Origin: Polaribacter sejongensis
Lineage (GTDB): Bacteria > Bacteroidota > Bacteroidia > Flavobacteriales > Flavobacteriaceae
NCBI GenBank assembly: GCA_949545755.1
Contig: CATITK010000054.1
Location: forward strand, 18,587-82,586
Reading direction: 5' to 3'
DNA: 64,000 nt
Below the pieces are notes generated by a model. The model had not been told where the DNA came from and did not search any database. It was given only the letters and a program-made list of their open reading frames with translations. The number at the start of each line of letters is the position of its first letter. Position 1 is the first letter of the stretch. Shown here piece by piece: positions 55,268 to 63,227 of this stretch. The position numbers were made by a program, and so were the translations under genes.

Positions 55268-55660
55268 TTATCTTTTTTGAATAATACATTGATCTAGTTT
55301 TAGTTCTTCAAACAAATCATCATACCCGATGACCCTCCCTTTTAAAGTTATATTTTGTTTAGAAGTAAATGTTTTTAGGGTAGAAAAATCTTTTAAAAGG
55401 CAATAAATATTCTGTGAAAGAACAAAACCTTTAGTATCCAAACTGCTAATTTCTCCAGAAATAATAACGATCTTATCTTGCCACAGTGCGGCATTTTCTT
55501 CAACTTTACGAAACAACTCTTTGGAAGTTCCAGTAAAATCTACGCTTCTATCTTCAATTTCAGCAGGGGGTTTCGTGCTATATTTGTATACTGAAAAAAC
55601 AGTAATTACAATGATGGCTATAACTGCAAATGCGATATTACTTTTTCTCGATAAATTCAT
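55268..55660 (-). CDS. Membrane-anchored OB-fold (tRNA_anti-like) protein
   Basis: 130 residues: an N-terminal membrane helix (about 8-26, NIAFAVIAIIVITVFSVY), then a small beta-barrel with KIVIISGEISSLDTKGFVLS and ITLKGRVIGYDDLFEEL that resembles the tRNA_anti-like OB fold. It probably faces the periplasm, so nucleic-acid binding is doubtful. It overlaps the YceI gene by 23 bp. No function known. Confidence 0.7.
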   Translation of the reverse strand: MNLSRKSNIAFAVIAIIVITVFSVYKYSTKPPAEIEDRSVDFTGTSKELFRKVEENAALWQDKIVIISGEISSLDTKGFVLSQNIYCLLKDFSTLKTFTSKQNITLKGRVIGYDDLFEELKLDQCIIQKR

Positions 55661-56183
55661 AATCTATAGTTACATGTATCGTTCCTGCTATTTTTTTGCT
55701 AACAATCTTCGGGATTTTGATATTAAAATCTTCTGGTTTCACAGAAAAAGTAGCTTCCAATTTTAGTTTATCTCCCTGCTTGGTGAATTTTCCAGTGGTA
55801 TTAATTTCTTTCTTTTCATCTCTTACTGTTAAAATTCCTTTGATAGGATATTCTTTAACATCTAAAATTTCAGAGAAATTAAATGTTTCGATTTTCCCTC
55901 TAAATGTTGCCTTTGGAAACTTGTTGGCATCCATATAATTTTCATTAAAATGTTCTTGCATTAAACCAACTTTAAAATGAAATGCATTTATAAAAAGCAA
56001 CGCGGCAATATTTCCTGTCTTACTATCTAAGACAGCAGAAGTACTATTATTTCTTGCTGCTACAGGTTCAAAAGCTTTCACAGAGGCTCTAAATTCTGTA
56101 GTCCCCGTTTTCGTATAATATTTTTGTGCAAATACGGAAGCACTTAAAAAAAGAAAGAGAATTAGTAATTTTAATTTTTTCAT
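55638..56183 (-). CDS. YceI-family periplasmic protein
   Basis: 181 residues with signal peptide (MKKLKLLILFLFLSASVFAQ) and the YceI lipocalin-like fold: GTTEFRASVKAFEPVAARNN, INAFHFKVGLMQEHFNENYM, FPKATFRGKIETFN, and a final GTIHVTIDYEF. YceI proteins bind long isoprenoid quinones or similar lipids. The upstream cytochrome gene is 6 bp away, so a role with quinone or electron transfer is a plausible inference. Confidence 0.88.
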   Translation of the reverse strand: MKKLKLLILFLFLSASVFAQKYYTKTGTTEFRASVKAFEPVAARNNSTSAVLDSKTGNIAALLFINAFHFKVGLMQEHFNENYMDANKFPKATFRGKIETFNFSEILDVKEYPIKGILTVRDEKKEINTTGKFTKQGDKLKLEATFSVKPEDFNIKIPKIVSKKIAGTIHVTIDYEFIEKK

Positions 56184-56189
56184 AAGTTG

Positions 56190-56534
56190 TTAGTCTTCTA
56201 AATACCCTTGCATTGCCCATTCTTCAATTGTATTGATTAAAATATCAGACATCTTTCCACTAGATGGCATCGGGTTTGAAACGCTATTAATCCGTGCAAG
56301 TAAGTTTCCATTTTCTGTTGAATTTTGAACTCCTTCGAAGGTTTCTAGATTTAAACCAGCAGAAGGAGAAGTACCTGCATGGCAAGGTAAACAGTTATTG
56401 CGAATAATAGCGCTTACATTGGTAGTATAAGTAACAGGTCCCAAAATGACCACTTCTTCAATAACGGTAGTTGAACAACTTGTAATGGAGATGGCAAAGG
56501 CAATAATTTGTACTAGGAAGTTGAGTTTTTTCAT
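56190..56534 (-). CDS. Small c-type cytochrome lipoprotein
   Basis: 114 residues. A lipoprotein signal with lipobox Cys in ISITSCSTTV (about 20), then a single haem c motif CLPCH (about 53-57). A candidate Met ligand lies in SVSNPMPSSGKMSD (about 85-98). Likely periplasmic or outer-membrane-anchored electron carrier. First gene of the five-gene leftward unit that includes YceI, OB-fold, DUF5777 and DUF4345 proteins. Confidence 0.85.
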   Translation of the reverse strand: MKKLNFLVQIIAFAISITSCSTTVIEEVVILGPVTYTTNVSAIIRNNCLPCHAGTSPSAGLNLETFEGVQNSTENGNLLARINSVSNPMPSSGKMSDILINTIEEWAMQGYLED

Positions 56535-56829
56535 AATTTAAAAAATATTTAAATTGCTAAAAAGATAGAAATCAAAAAAATAAATAGCATTAGAATCTCT
56601 GCAAGATAAAAAATATAAAAATACATCGAAGGGTTTTTTCCTCCTTCTTTCAATTTTCGTCGTTTTCAATTTAATTTTGTTGATAAAAACAAACTGTCTA
56701 ATCCCTTTAAATAGATAACTTAATAGAAAGATACATAAAGAAAAACGTTTTACAACTTTGAAATTTTTACAACTTTATCAACCCAAAAAACCTATATTTG
56801 TAGCCTATTTTTGAAATTAAATTCAGCAC
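56535..56829. other. Divergent intergenic region before lepA
   Basis: No gene seen. It contains the lepA -7 box (56793-56800). No clear promoter for the cytochrome operon and no structured element recognised. Confidence 0.55.
56793..56800 (+). promoter_or_regulatory. -7 promoter box of lepA
   Basis: TATATTTG matches TAnnTTTG, 29 bp before the ATG. The -33 element is not clear. Confidence 0.45.
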
Positions 56830-58626
56830 ATGAAGAATATTAGAAACTTTTGCATTATTGCTCATATTGACCATGGTAAAAGTACCTTAGCAGATAGATT
56901 GTTAGAATATACAGGCTCTGTAACAGATCGTGAAAAGAAAGATCAGTTATTAGATAATATGGATTTAGAACGCGAACGCGGAATTACCATAAAGTCGCAT
57001 GCCATTCAAATGGATTTTGAGCACAAAGGAGAACAATATATTCTGAATTTAATTGACACTCCAGGTCACGTAGATTTCTCTTATGAAGTTTCTAGATCCA
57101 TCGCTGCTTGTGAAGGTGCTTTGCTTATTGTAGATGCTGCTCAAAGTATTCAAGCACAAACAATTTCTAATTTATACTTAGCTTTAGAAAATGATTTAGA
57201 AATTATTCCCATCTTAAACAAAGTAGATTTGCCAAGTGCAAACCCAGAAGAAGTAACCGATGATATTGTTGATTTATTGGGTTGTGAACCAGAAGACGTC
57301 ATTCACGCAAGTGGAAAAACAGGTTTTGGCGTAGACGCTATTTTAGAAGCAATTATCGATAAAGTTCCTGCTCCAAAAGGAGATCCAGAAGCCCCATTAC
57401 AAGCCTTAATTTTCGATTCAGTTTACAATTCTTATCGTGGAATTGAAACCTACTTTAGAGTAATGAATGGAGAAATAAAAAAAGGACAGCGTATTAAATT
57501 TATGGCAACCGATAATGAGTATTTTGCCGATGAGGTTGGTACTTTGAAATTAGAACAGGTTGTAAAAAAATCTGTAAAAACAGGGGATGTTGGGTATTTA
57601 ATTACAGGAATAAAAACGGCTAAAGAAGTAAAAGTAGGAGATACAATTACGGATGCAGCAAACCCTACCACAGAAAATATTGATGGATTTGAAGATGTCA
57701 AACCCATGGTTTTTGCAGGAATTTATCCTGTAGATACAGAAGACTATGAAGAATTGCGTTATTCTATGGAAAAACTGCAATTGAACGATGCTTCTTTGGT
57801 GTTTGTGCCAGAAAGTTCTGCCGCTTTAGGTTTTGGTTTTCGTTGTGGATTCTTAGGAATGTTGCACATGGAAATTATTCAAGAACGTTTAGAACGTGAG
57901 TTTAATATGACGGTAATTACAACAGTTCCCAATGTTTCTTATCATGCATATACTAAGAAGAATCCAACAGAAATTGTTTTATTAAATAATCCTACAGATT
58001 TACCAGATCCGTCAAGATTAGAGAAAGTAGAAGAGCCTTATATTAAAGCAAGTATTATTACGAAATCTGATTTTGTTGGGCAAGTAATGAGTTTGTGTAT
58101 TGAAAAACGTGGCGAAATTACCAATCAGACTTACTTAACAACAGAAAGAGTGGAACTAACGTTTGACATGCCATTGGCAGAAATAGTTTTTGATTTTTAT
58201 GATCGTCTAAAAACAGTTTCTAAAGGATATGCGTCTTTCGATTATTCTCCAATTGGAATGAGAGCGTCCAAATTAGTAAGAGTTGATATTTTATTAAACG
58301 GTTCTGGAGTAGATGCACTTTCTGCTTTATTACATGCAGATAATGCCTATTCAATTGGTAAAAAAATAGTTGAAAAGTTAAAAGAATTAATTCCAAGACA
58401 ACAGTTTGATATTCCTATTCAAGCTGCTATTGGAGCAAAAATTATTGCGCGTGAAACTACAAAAGCGTTGCGTAAAGATGTTACCGCAAAATGTTATGGG
58501 GGAGATATTTCTCGTAAACGTAAACTGTTAGAAAAGCAGAAAAAAGGAAAGAAAAGAATGCGTCAAGTAGGGAATGTAGAAATTCCGCAAGAAGCATTTA
58601 TGGCGGTTTTGAAATTGAATGATTAA
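56830..58626 (+). CDS. lepA: Elongation factor 4 (LepA)
   Basis: Ribosome-associated GTPase that back-translocates or remodels stalled ribosomes. The 598 residues show the G1 box [19 protein letters not shown] (about 11-29), [26 protein letters not shown] (G3), NKVDLPSA (G4), then the LepA-specific middle [20 protein letters not shown] and the C-terminal [20 protein letters not shown]. Full length, single gene. Confidence 0.98.
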   Translation: MKNIRNFCIIAHIDHGKSTLADRLLEYTGSVTDREKKDQLLDNMDLERERGITIKSHAIQMDFEHKGEQYILNLIDTPGHVDFSYEVSRSIAACEGALLIVDAAQSIQAQTISNLYLALENDLEIIPILNKVDLPSANPEEVTDDIVDLLGCEPEDVIHASGKTGFGVDAILEAIIDKVPAPKGDPEAPLQALIFDSVYNSYRGIETYFRVMNGEIKKGQRIKFMATDNEYFADEVGTLKLEQVVKKSVKTGDVGYLITGIKTAKEVKVGDTITDAANPTTENIDGFEDVKPMVFAGIYPVDTEDYEELRYSMEKLQLNDASLVFVPESSAALGFGFRCGFLGMLHMEIIQERLEREFNMTVITTVPNVSYHAYTKKNPTEIVLLNNPTDLPDPSRLEKVEEPYIKASIITKSDFVGQVMSLCIEKRGEITNQTYLTTERVELTFDMPLAEIVFDFYDRLKTVSKGYASFDYSPIGMRASKLVRVDILLNGSGVDALSALLHADNAYSIGKKIVEKLKELIPRQQFDIPIQAAIGAKIIARETTKALRKDVTAKCYGGDISRKRKLLEKQKKGKKRMRQVGNVEIPQEAFMAVLKLND

Positions 58627-58708
58627 GGTTTCGATTCTTCATTTAAAGTGGTAATTGCATAAAAAAAGCTTCTTTTGTTAAAATGAAGTATCGTCTTCTT
58701 TAATTAAT

Positions 58709-58716
58709 TACCTTTG
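58709..58716 (+). promoter_or_regulatory. -7 promoter box of dsbD
   Basis: TACCTTTG matches TAnnTTTG, 34 bp before the ATG. No TTG at proper spacing. Confidence 0.45.
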
Positions 58717-58750
58717 ATTCATAAATCTATTTTATAAGAGATTTCAAGAC

Positions 58751-60787
58751 ATGAAAAACCTATGTATTTTTTTATTCCTAACGTTTAGTTTAGGGATATT
58801 TTCTCAAATTGAAGATCCCTTACAATGGTCTACAACCGTCGAAAAAATTTCAGACACTGAGTTTATGCTAGTTTCTGAAGCAACTATAGCAGCAGGTTGG
58901 CATTTGTATTCACAAAATGTTCCGGAAGATGGACCCATACCCACTACCTTCATTTATGATAATTCTAAAGGAGGGTTTTCTATAGAAGGAAAGACAATTG
59001 AAGAAAAGGGTGTTACAATAGAGGATCCTGTCTTTGAGATGAAAATTAAGTTTTTTGAAAATTCAGCAATCTTTAAACAAAGAATTAAAACGATTTCAGA
59101 CAAAAACACCATTCAGGGAATTGTAGAATTCATGGTTTGCGACGACACCAAATGTTTGCCTCCCACAGAAATAGCATTGGTCTTTAACTTGGAAAAAGGA
59201 AAGAGTACACGTTTAGTTTCAAAGACATCAGTTGCTTCAGGCATAGTAGACAACTCTGGGACAAACAAACTTCTTTATGGAATAAAGACAAATGATGTTC
59301 GGTTTTCTTCCCTTAAATGTCAAGATGAAGTTAAAAGTAATGCTACAGAAATACAAAAAGGGCAAAAATCTTTATGGAGTATTTTTGGACTCGGTTTTTT
59401 AGGAGGTTTGTTAGCTTTGCTGACTCCTTGTGTGTTTCCGATGATTCCTTTAACCGTCAGTTTTTTTACTAAAAAGAAGGGACAAAATAGTGGTTCAGGA
59501 ATATCAAAGGCTTTGCTTTATGGTTTTTTTATTTTCGCAGTGTATATTATTTTAAGTGTCCCTTTTCATTTATTAGATTCAGTAAATCCAGATATTTTAA
59601 ATGAAATATCGACCAATATCTGGTTAAATAGTATCTTCTTTTTAGTTTTTGTGTTTTTTGCTTTTTCATTCTTTGGATATTATGAATTAACACTTCCATC
59701 AAGTTGGACAAATAGAACAACCCAAGGAGAAAGTTCAGGAGGTATTGTTGGTATCTTTTTTATGGCGTTAACCTTAGCAATTGTTTCCTTTTCTTGCACA
59801 GGACCCATTTTAGGTTCTCTGCTAGCGGGTTCTTTAACTAGAGATGGTGGTGCATGGCAATTAACAGCAGGTATGTCAGGCTTTGGCGTTTCTTTAGGGT
59901 TGCCTTTTGCGTTGTTTGCTATGTTTCCTAACATGCTGAATGTCTTGCCAAAATCTGGCGGTTGGTTAAATACAACAAAAGTAATTTTAGGCTTTTTAGA
60001 ATTGGCGCTTGCGTTCAAATTTTTATCAAATGCAGATTTAGTAGCGCATTGGAACCTCTTAAAAATTGAACCTTTCTTATTACTGTGGATACTTATTTTT
60101 GCTGCTTTAGCCTTGTATTTGTTTGGGAAAATTAAATTTCCACACGATGCACCAATTAAAAAAGTATCCTTTTCAAGGATTGCTGGTGGGTTGTTAGTGG
60201 CGTCTTTTGTTATCTATCTGGCTTCCGGTTTTAGGGTCAATAAAGAGACAAAAACATTGACACCTTTAACATTGTTAAGTGGTTTAGCACCTCCTGTTGG
60301 TTATAGCTTTTTGTATCCGAATGAATGTCCTAACAACTTAGATTGTTTCAAAGATTTAAAAAAAGGAATTGAATACGCAAAAAAAGTAAACAAACCAATA
60401 CTCCTAGATTTTACAGGATATGCATGTGTAAATTGTAGAAAAATGGAGGAACATGTTTGGCCACTTAAAAGGATTGATACCTATATAAGAAACGAGTATG
60501 TTTTAATTTCTTTATATGTTGATGACAAAAAAGCATTGCCAAAAGAAGAGCAGATTTTAGTAAACCGCACGAATGGAGGAACAAGAAAGTTGCAAAATTA
60601 TGGACATAAATGGGCGAATTTTCAAACACAATTTTTTCAAACAAATTCCCAGCCCTACTATGTTTTATTAAATTCTGATGGAACAGTGATTTTAAATCAA
60701 GCGGTAGGATATACACCTGACGAAAAGGAGTATGCACAATTTTTAGCATGTGGTTTAGAGGTTTTTAAAGCGAGCAATCAAAAGTGA
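58751..60787 (+). CDS. dsbD: Thiol:disulfide interchange protein DsbD
   Basis: Passes electrons from cytosolic thioredoxin to the periplasm. The 678 residues have a signal peptide (ending GIFSQ) and an N-terminal DsbD alpha domain with paired cysteines in VCDDTKCLPPTEIALV (about 132-147). An eight-helix core follows with LLALLTPCVFPMIPLTVSFF and FSCTGPILGSLLAG (active cysteines), and a C-terminal thioredoxin domain with DFTGYACVNCRKMEEHVW (about 551-568). All three domains are intact. Single gene upstream of the pheA attenuator region. Confidence 0.94.
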   Translation: MKNLCIFLFLTFSLGIFSQIEDPLQWSTTVEKISDTEFMLVSEATIAAGWHLYSQNVPEDGPIPTTFIYDNSKGGFSIEGKTIEEKGVTIEDPVFEMKIKFFENSAIFKQRIKTISDKNTIQGIVEFMVCDDTKCLPPTEIALVFNLEKGKSTRLVSKTSVASGIVDNSGTNKLLYGIKTNDVRFSSLKCQDEVKSNATEIQKGQKSLWSIFGLGFLGGLLALLTPCVFPMIPLTVSFFTKKKGQNSGSGISKALLYGFFIFAVYIILSVPFHLLDSVNPDILNEISTNIWLNSIFFLVFVFFAFSFFGYYELTLPSSWTNRTTQGESSGGIVGIFFMALTLAIVSFSCTGPILGSLLAGSLTRDGGAWQLTAGMSGFGVSLGLPFALFAMFPNMLNVLPKSGGWLNTTKVILGFLELALAFKFLSNADLVAHWNLLKIEPFLLLWILIFAALALYLFGKIKFPHDAPIKKVSFSRIAGGLLVASFVIYLASGFRVNKETKTLTPLTLLSGLAPPVGYSFLYPNECPNNLDCFKDLKKGIEYAKKVNKPILLDFTGYACVNCRKMEEHVWPLKRIDTYIRNEYVLISLYVDDKKALPKEEQILVNRTNGGTRKLQNYGHKWANFQTQFFQTNSQPYYVLLNSDGTVILNQAVGYTPDEKEYAQFLACGLEVFKASNQK

Positions 60788-60891
60788 TTTTAACGTTGTT
60801 TTTTGGACAAAGAATGTCCTAAAACGAGTGCTGTTTTTGATGCTATTTTTAAAAACATATCAATTATATTTATAATAAAAGGAGATATAAT

Positions 60892-60921
60892 TTGTTTATT
60901 TAAAATTAATCTTTAGATTTG
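60892..60921 (+). promoter_or_regulatory. Promoter of the pheA leader and operon
   Basis: TTG at 60892-60894, exactly 19-bp spacer, TAGATTTG at 60914-60921. Transcription would start near 60927, about 160 nt before pheA. Confidence 0.75.
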
Positions 60922-60944
60922 CTCTTTAAACAAAGAGAAAACAA

Positions 60945-61019
60945 ATGTTAAAGAACACTTTTACTCGTTTCTATTTTTACTTTTATACTAAAAGTAGAGG
61001 CTTTGTACGATGTTGTTAA
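60945..61019 (+). CDS. Phe/Tyr-rich leader peptide of the pheA operon
   Basis: A 24-codon ORF starting ATG, about 18 nt after the predicted transcript start. The peptide begins MLKNTFTRFYFYFYTKSRG and ends in FVRCC. Eight of 24 residues are Phe or Tyr, including six alternating Phe-Tyr codons at positions 9-14 (60969-60986). The stop at 61017-61019 is 19 nt before the terminator stem. Alternation of Phe and Tyr matches the two end products of the downstream operon (prephenate dehydratase for Phe, prephenate dehydrogenase for Tyr), so this is almost certainly a regulatory leader rather than a functional peptide. There is no usual Shine-Dalgarno, as expected in Bacteroidota. Confidence 0.8.
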   Translation: MLKNTFTRFYFYFYTKSRGFVRCC

Positions 61020-61070
61020 GAAACAATCATAAAATATAAAGTCTCAAATTTAATTTGAGACTTTTTTTTT
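60974..61070 (+). promoter_or_regulatory. Transcription attenuator of the pheA operon
   Basis: Four competing RNA segments. Segment 1 (60978-60985, TACTTTTA, inside the Phe-Tyr codons) pairs with segment 2 (60989-60996, TAAAAGTA), and the stem can extend over 60974-61000. Segment 2's continuation GAGGCTTTGTA (60997-61007) pairs with TATAAAGTCTC (61035-61045): 11 bp with two G-U pairs, an antiterminator. Segment 3 AAGTCTCAAA (61039-61048) pairs with segment 4 TTTGAGACTT (61054-61063), the terminator. A ribosome stalled at the FYFYFY codons would cover segment 1, allow the antiterminator and so permit pheA transcription. Pairings were read by eye. Confidence 0.75.
61039..61070 (+). terminator. 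Attenuator terminator before pheA
   Basis: 10-bp stem AAGTCTCAAA and TTTGAGACTT with loop TTTAA, running into nine T. It ends 18 nt before the pheA ATG, so it must be conditional for pheA to be expressed from the upstream promoter. Confidence 0.9.
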
Positions 61071-61087
61071 GATATTACTTTTTATTA

Positions 61088-61912
61088 ATGAATAAAATTA
61101 TTGCCATACAAGGAGCAGAAGGCTCAAACCACCATAAAGTTGCGTGCGACTTTTACGGAACCTCAATACAGTTAAAAGAATGCATGTCTTTTGATGTTTT
61201 GGTGGATAGTTTGTTAGATCAGTCTGCAGACCTAGGTGTCATGGCTTTAGAAAACACCATTGCGGGTTCTATTATTCCTAATTATGCGTTAATTGACAAA
61301 CATAACTTACATATTATAGGTGAAGAATATTTAAACATTCACCATCATCTAATGGGTTTAAAAGGTCAAGAGATTTCAGATATTAAAGAAGTTTGGTCTC
61401 ACCCAATGGCATTATTACAATGTAAAGAATTCTTTAAAAAACATGCACATATCAAATTAGTTGAAGACGTCGACACTGCCGAAGTAGCTAAAAGAATTTC
61501 AAAAGAAAATTTAGTAGGCATTGCAGCAATTGCGCCAAAGATTGCCGCAGAAATTTTTGAGTTAGCGATTATTGAAGATCAAATTCAAACGATAAAAGAG
61601 AACTCAACAAGATTTGTAATTGTACAAACAAAGGAACCAGACACAAAAAAAGTTGTAAATAAAGCATCAATAAAATTTCAATTAGATCATAAAAGAGGAA
61701 GTTTAGCTGCAATTTTAAATGTGTTAAGCGATTGTAAAATGAGTTTAACCAAAATTCAATCACTTCCAGTAATAGAAGAACCTTGGAAATATTCATTTTT
61801 TGTAGATGTTACTTTTGATACATATGAAAATTATCAAAAAGCAAAAGCGATTATTGAAATAATGGCAGAAGATTTTAAGATATTAGGAACCTATGAAAAC
61901 GGTAGAAAATAA
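61088..61912 (+). CDS. pheA: Prephenate dehydratase
   Basis: Converts prephenate to phenylpyruvate, the Phe branch. The 274 residues show IAIQGAEGSNHHKVACDFYG (about 4-23), MALENTIAGSIIPNYALI (about 52-69), the HHHLMGLKG strand, VWSHPMALLQC, the catalytic-site NSTRFVIV with conserved Thr, and a C-terminal ACT domain (about 198-270; KRGSLAAILNVLSDCKMSLT) that binds Phe for feedback inhibition. No chorismate mutase part. First structural gene after the attenuator. Confidence 0.95.
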   Translation: MNKIIAIQGAEGSNHHKVACDFYGTSIQLKECMSFDVLVDSLLDQSADLGVMALENTIAGSIIPNYALIDKHNLHIIGEEYLNIHHHLMGLKGQEISDIKEVWSHPMALLQCKEFFKKHAHIKLVEDVDTAEVAKRISKENLVGIAAIAPKIAAEIFELAIIEDQIQTIKENSTRFVIVQTKEPDTKKVVNKASIKFQLDHKRGSLAAILNVLSDCKMSLTKIQSLPVIEEPWKYSFFVDVTFDTYENYQKAKAIIEIMAEDFKILGTYENGRK

Positions 61913-61920
61913 AGGAGCGT

Positions 61921-61939
61921 TCCTGAACTTGATTCAGGA
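61921..61939. repeat. REP-like hairpin between pheA and the aminotransferase gene
   Basis: TCCTGAA, loop CTTGA, TTCAGGA: 7-bp stem. It resembles dispersed flavobacterial hairpins of the CCTGAACTTGATTCAGG type and sits in the 42-bp operon gap. Confidence 0.55.
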
Positions 61940-61954
61940 CCTTATGATAAAAAT

Positions 61955-63097
61955 ATGATTACATCCGCAAAAAGATTAGATACAGTTCAAGAATACTATT
62001 TCTCAAAAAAATTAAGAGAAGTTAGTGCTTTACTTGCTGCAGGAAAGCCAATTATCAATATGGGAATTGGGTCTCCAGATTTGCGTCCGCCAGCAGAAGT
62101 AATTGCAGCTATTCAAAATAGTTTAAGCGACGTTACTGCGCATAAATATCAATCATATCAAGGTTTACCAGCATTAAGACAAGCGATTTCAAATTTTTAT
62201 AAAAATAAATTTTCTGTAGTATCAAATCCAGAGAACGAAGTGTTGCCTTTAATGGGAAGTAAGGAAGGAATCATGCATATTTCTATGGCTTTTTTAAATG
62301 AAGGAGATAAAGTATTAATTCCAAACCCAGGATATCCTACCTACACTTCAGTGACGAAATTAGTAGGTGCAGTTCCACTTTTTTATAATTTAAGTGATCA
62401 AAATAACTGGCAGCCAAATTATGAGGAATTAGAAAAGCAAGATTTAACAGCGGTAAAAATTATGTGGGTGAATTATCCACACATGCCAACAGGAGCTAAT
62501 GCAACTTTGGAAACGTTTGAAAAGTTAGTTGCTTTTGGAAAAAAGCATCAAATTTTAATCATAAACGACAATCCATATAGCTTTATTTTAAATGAGAAAC
62601 CAATTAGTATTTTGCAAGTTGAAGGTGCAAAAGACATTGCTTTAGAATTAAATTCGTTAAGTAAAACATTTAATATGTCTGGTTGGAGAGTAGGAATGGT
62701 TCTAGGAAACGCTACATATATTAATGAAATATTAAAAGTAAAAAGTAATATGGATTCTGGTATGTTCTATGGAATTCAAAAAGGAGCCATAGAAGCTTTA
62801 CAACTGTCTAATGATTGGTTTTTAGCACAAAATAAAATATATAAAGAACGTAGAAGCTTAATTTGGCAATTGGCAGATAAATTAGGCACTACGTATGATA
62901 AAAACGCCACAGGATTATTTGTGTGGGCGAAAATTCCGGAAGGTAAAAAAGCAGAAACCGTAACTGATTCTGTATTGTATAATAATGATGTTTTTATCAC
63001 ACCAGGAACTATTTTTGGAAGCCAAGGAGAAGGGTATATTCGTTTTTCATTGTGTGTAACATCAGAAACAATTAAGGAAGCGATAAGTAGGTTTTAG
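61955..63097 (+). CDS. PLP-dependent class I/II aminotransferase
   Basis: 380 residues of the fold-type I aminotransferase family. Visible are NMGIGSPDLRPPAEVIAAI (about 36-54), YQSYQGLPALRQAISNFY, PNPGYPTYTSV, NYPHMPTGANAT (with substrate Asn/Pro region), NDNPYSF, and the PLP lysine in LNSLSKTFNMSGWRVGMVLG (about 230-249). In this operon it most likely transaminates phenylpyruvate and hydroxyphenylpyruvate to Phe and Tyr; this is inferred from context. Confidence 0.9.
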   Translation: MITSAKRLDTVQEYYFSKKLREVSALLAAGKPIINMGIGSPDLRPPAEVIAAIQNSLSDVTAHKYQSYQGLPALRQAISNFYKNKFSVVSNPENEVLPLMGSKEGIMHISMAFLNEGDKVLIPNPGYPTYTSVTKLVGAVPLFYNLSDQNNWQPNYEELEKQDLTAVKIMWVNYPHMPTGANATLETFEKLVAFGKKHQILIINDNPYSFILNEKPISILQVEGAKDIALELNSLSKTFNMSGWRVGMVLGNATYINEILKVKSNMDSGMFYGIQKGAIEALQLSNDWFLAQNKIYKERRSLIWQLADKLGTTYDKNATGLFVWAKIPEGKKAETVTDSVLYNNDVFITPGTIFGSQGEGYIRFSLCVTSETIKEAISRF

Positions 63098-63194
63098 AAA
63101 TAAGTTTGCAATTTTTAAGTTGTAGTTTACAATGACTTAGATTCTGAAAAAAGTTTTTAAAATTTGAGTAAATAAAATAGGAAATTAATAAATT

Positions 63195-63213
63195 CTCTTT
63201 CCGTTAGAAAGGG
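63195..63213. repeat. Weak hairpin before tyrA
   Basis: CTTTC, loop CGTTA, GAAAG, followed by GGTTAGGAATAG. It resembles other small dispersed flavobacterial hairpins; low support. Confidence 0.3.
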
Positions 63214-63227
63214 TTAGGAATAGAAAA

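Larger units (their letters stand above)
60788..61087 (+). other. pheA leader region
   Basis: This 300-bp gap after dsbD is not empty. It holds a consensus promoter, a 24-codon leader peptide rich in Phe and Tyr, mutually exclusive hairpins and a terminator, listed separately. The first 100 bases after dsbD show nothing recognised. Confidence 0.8.
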
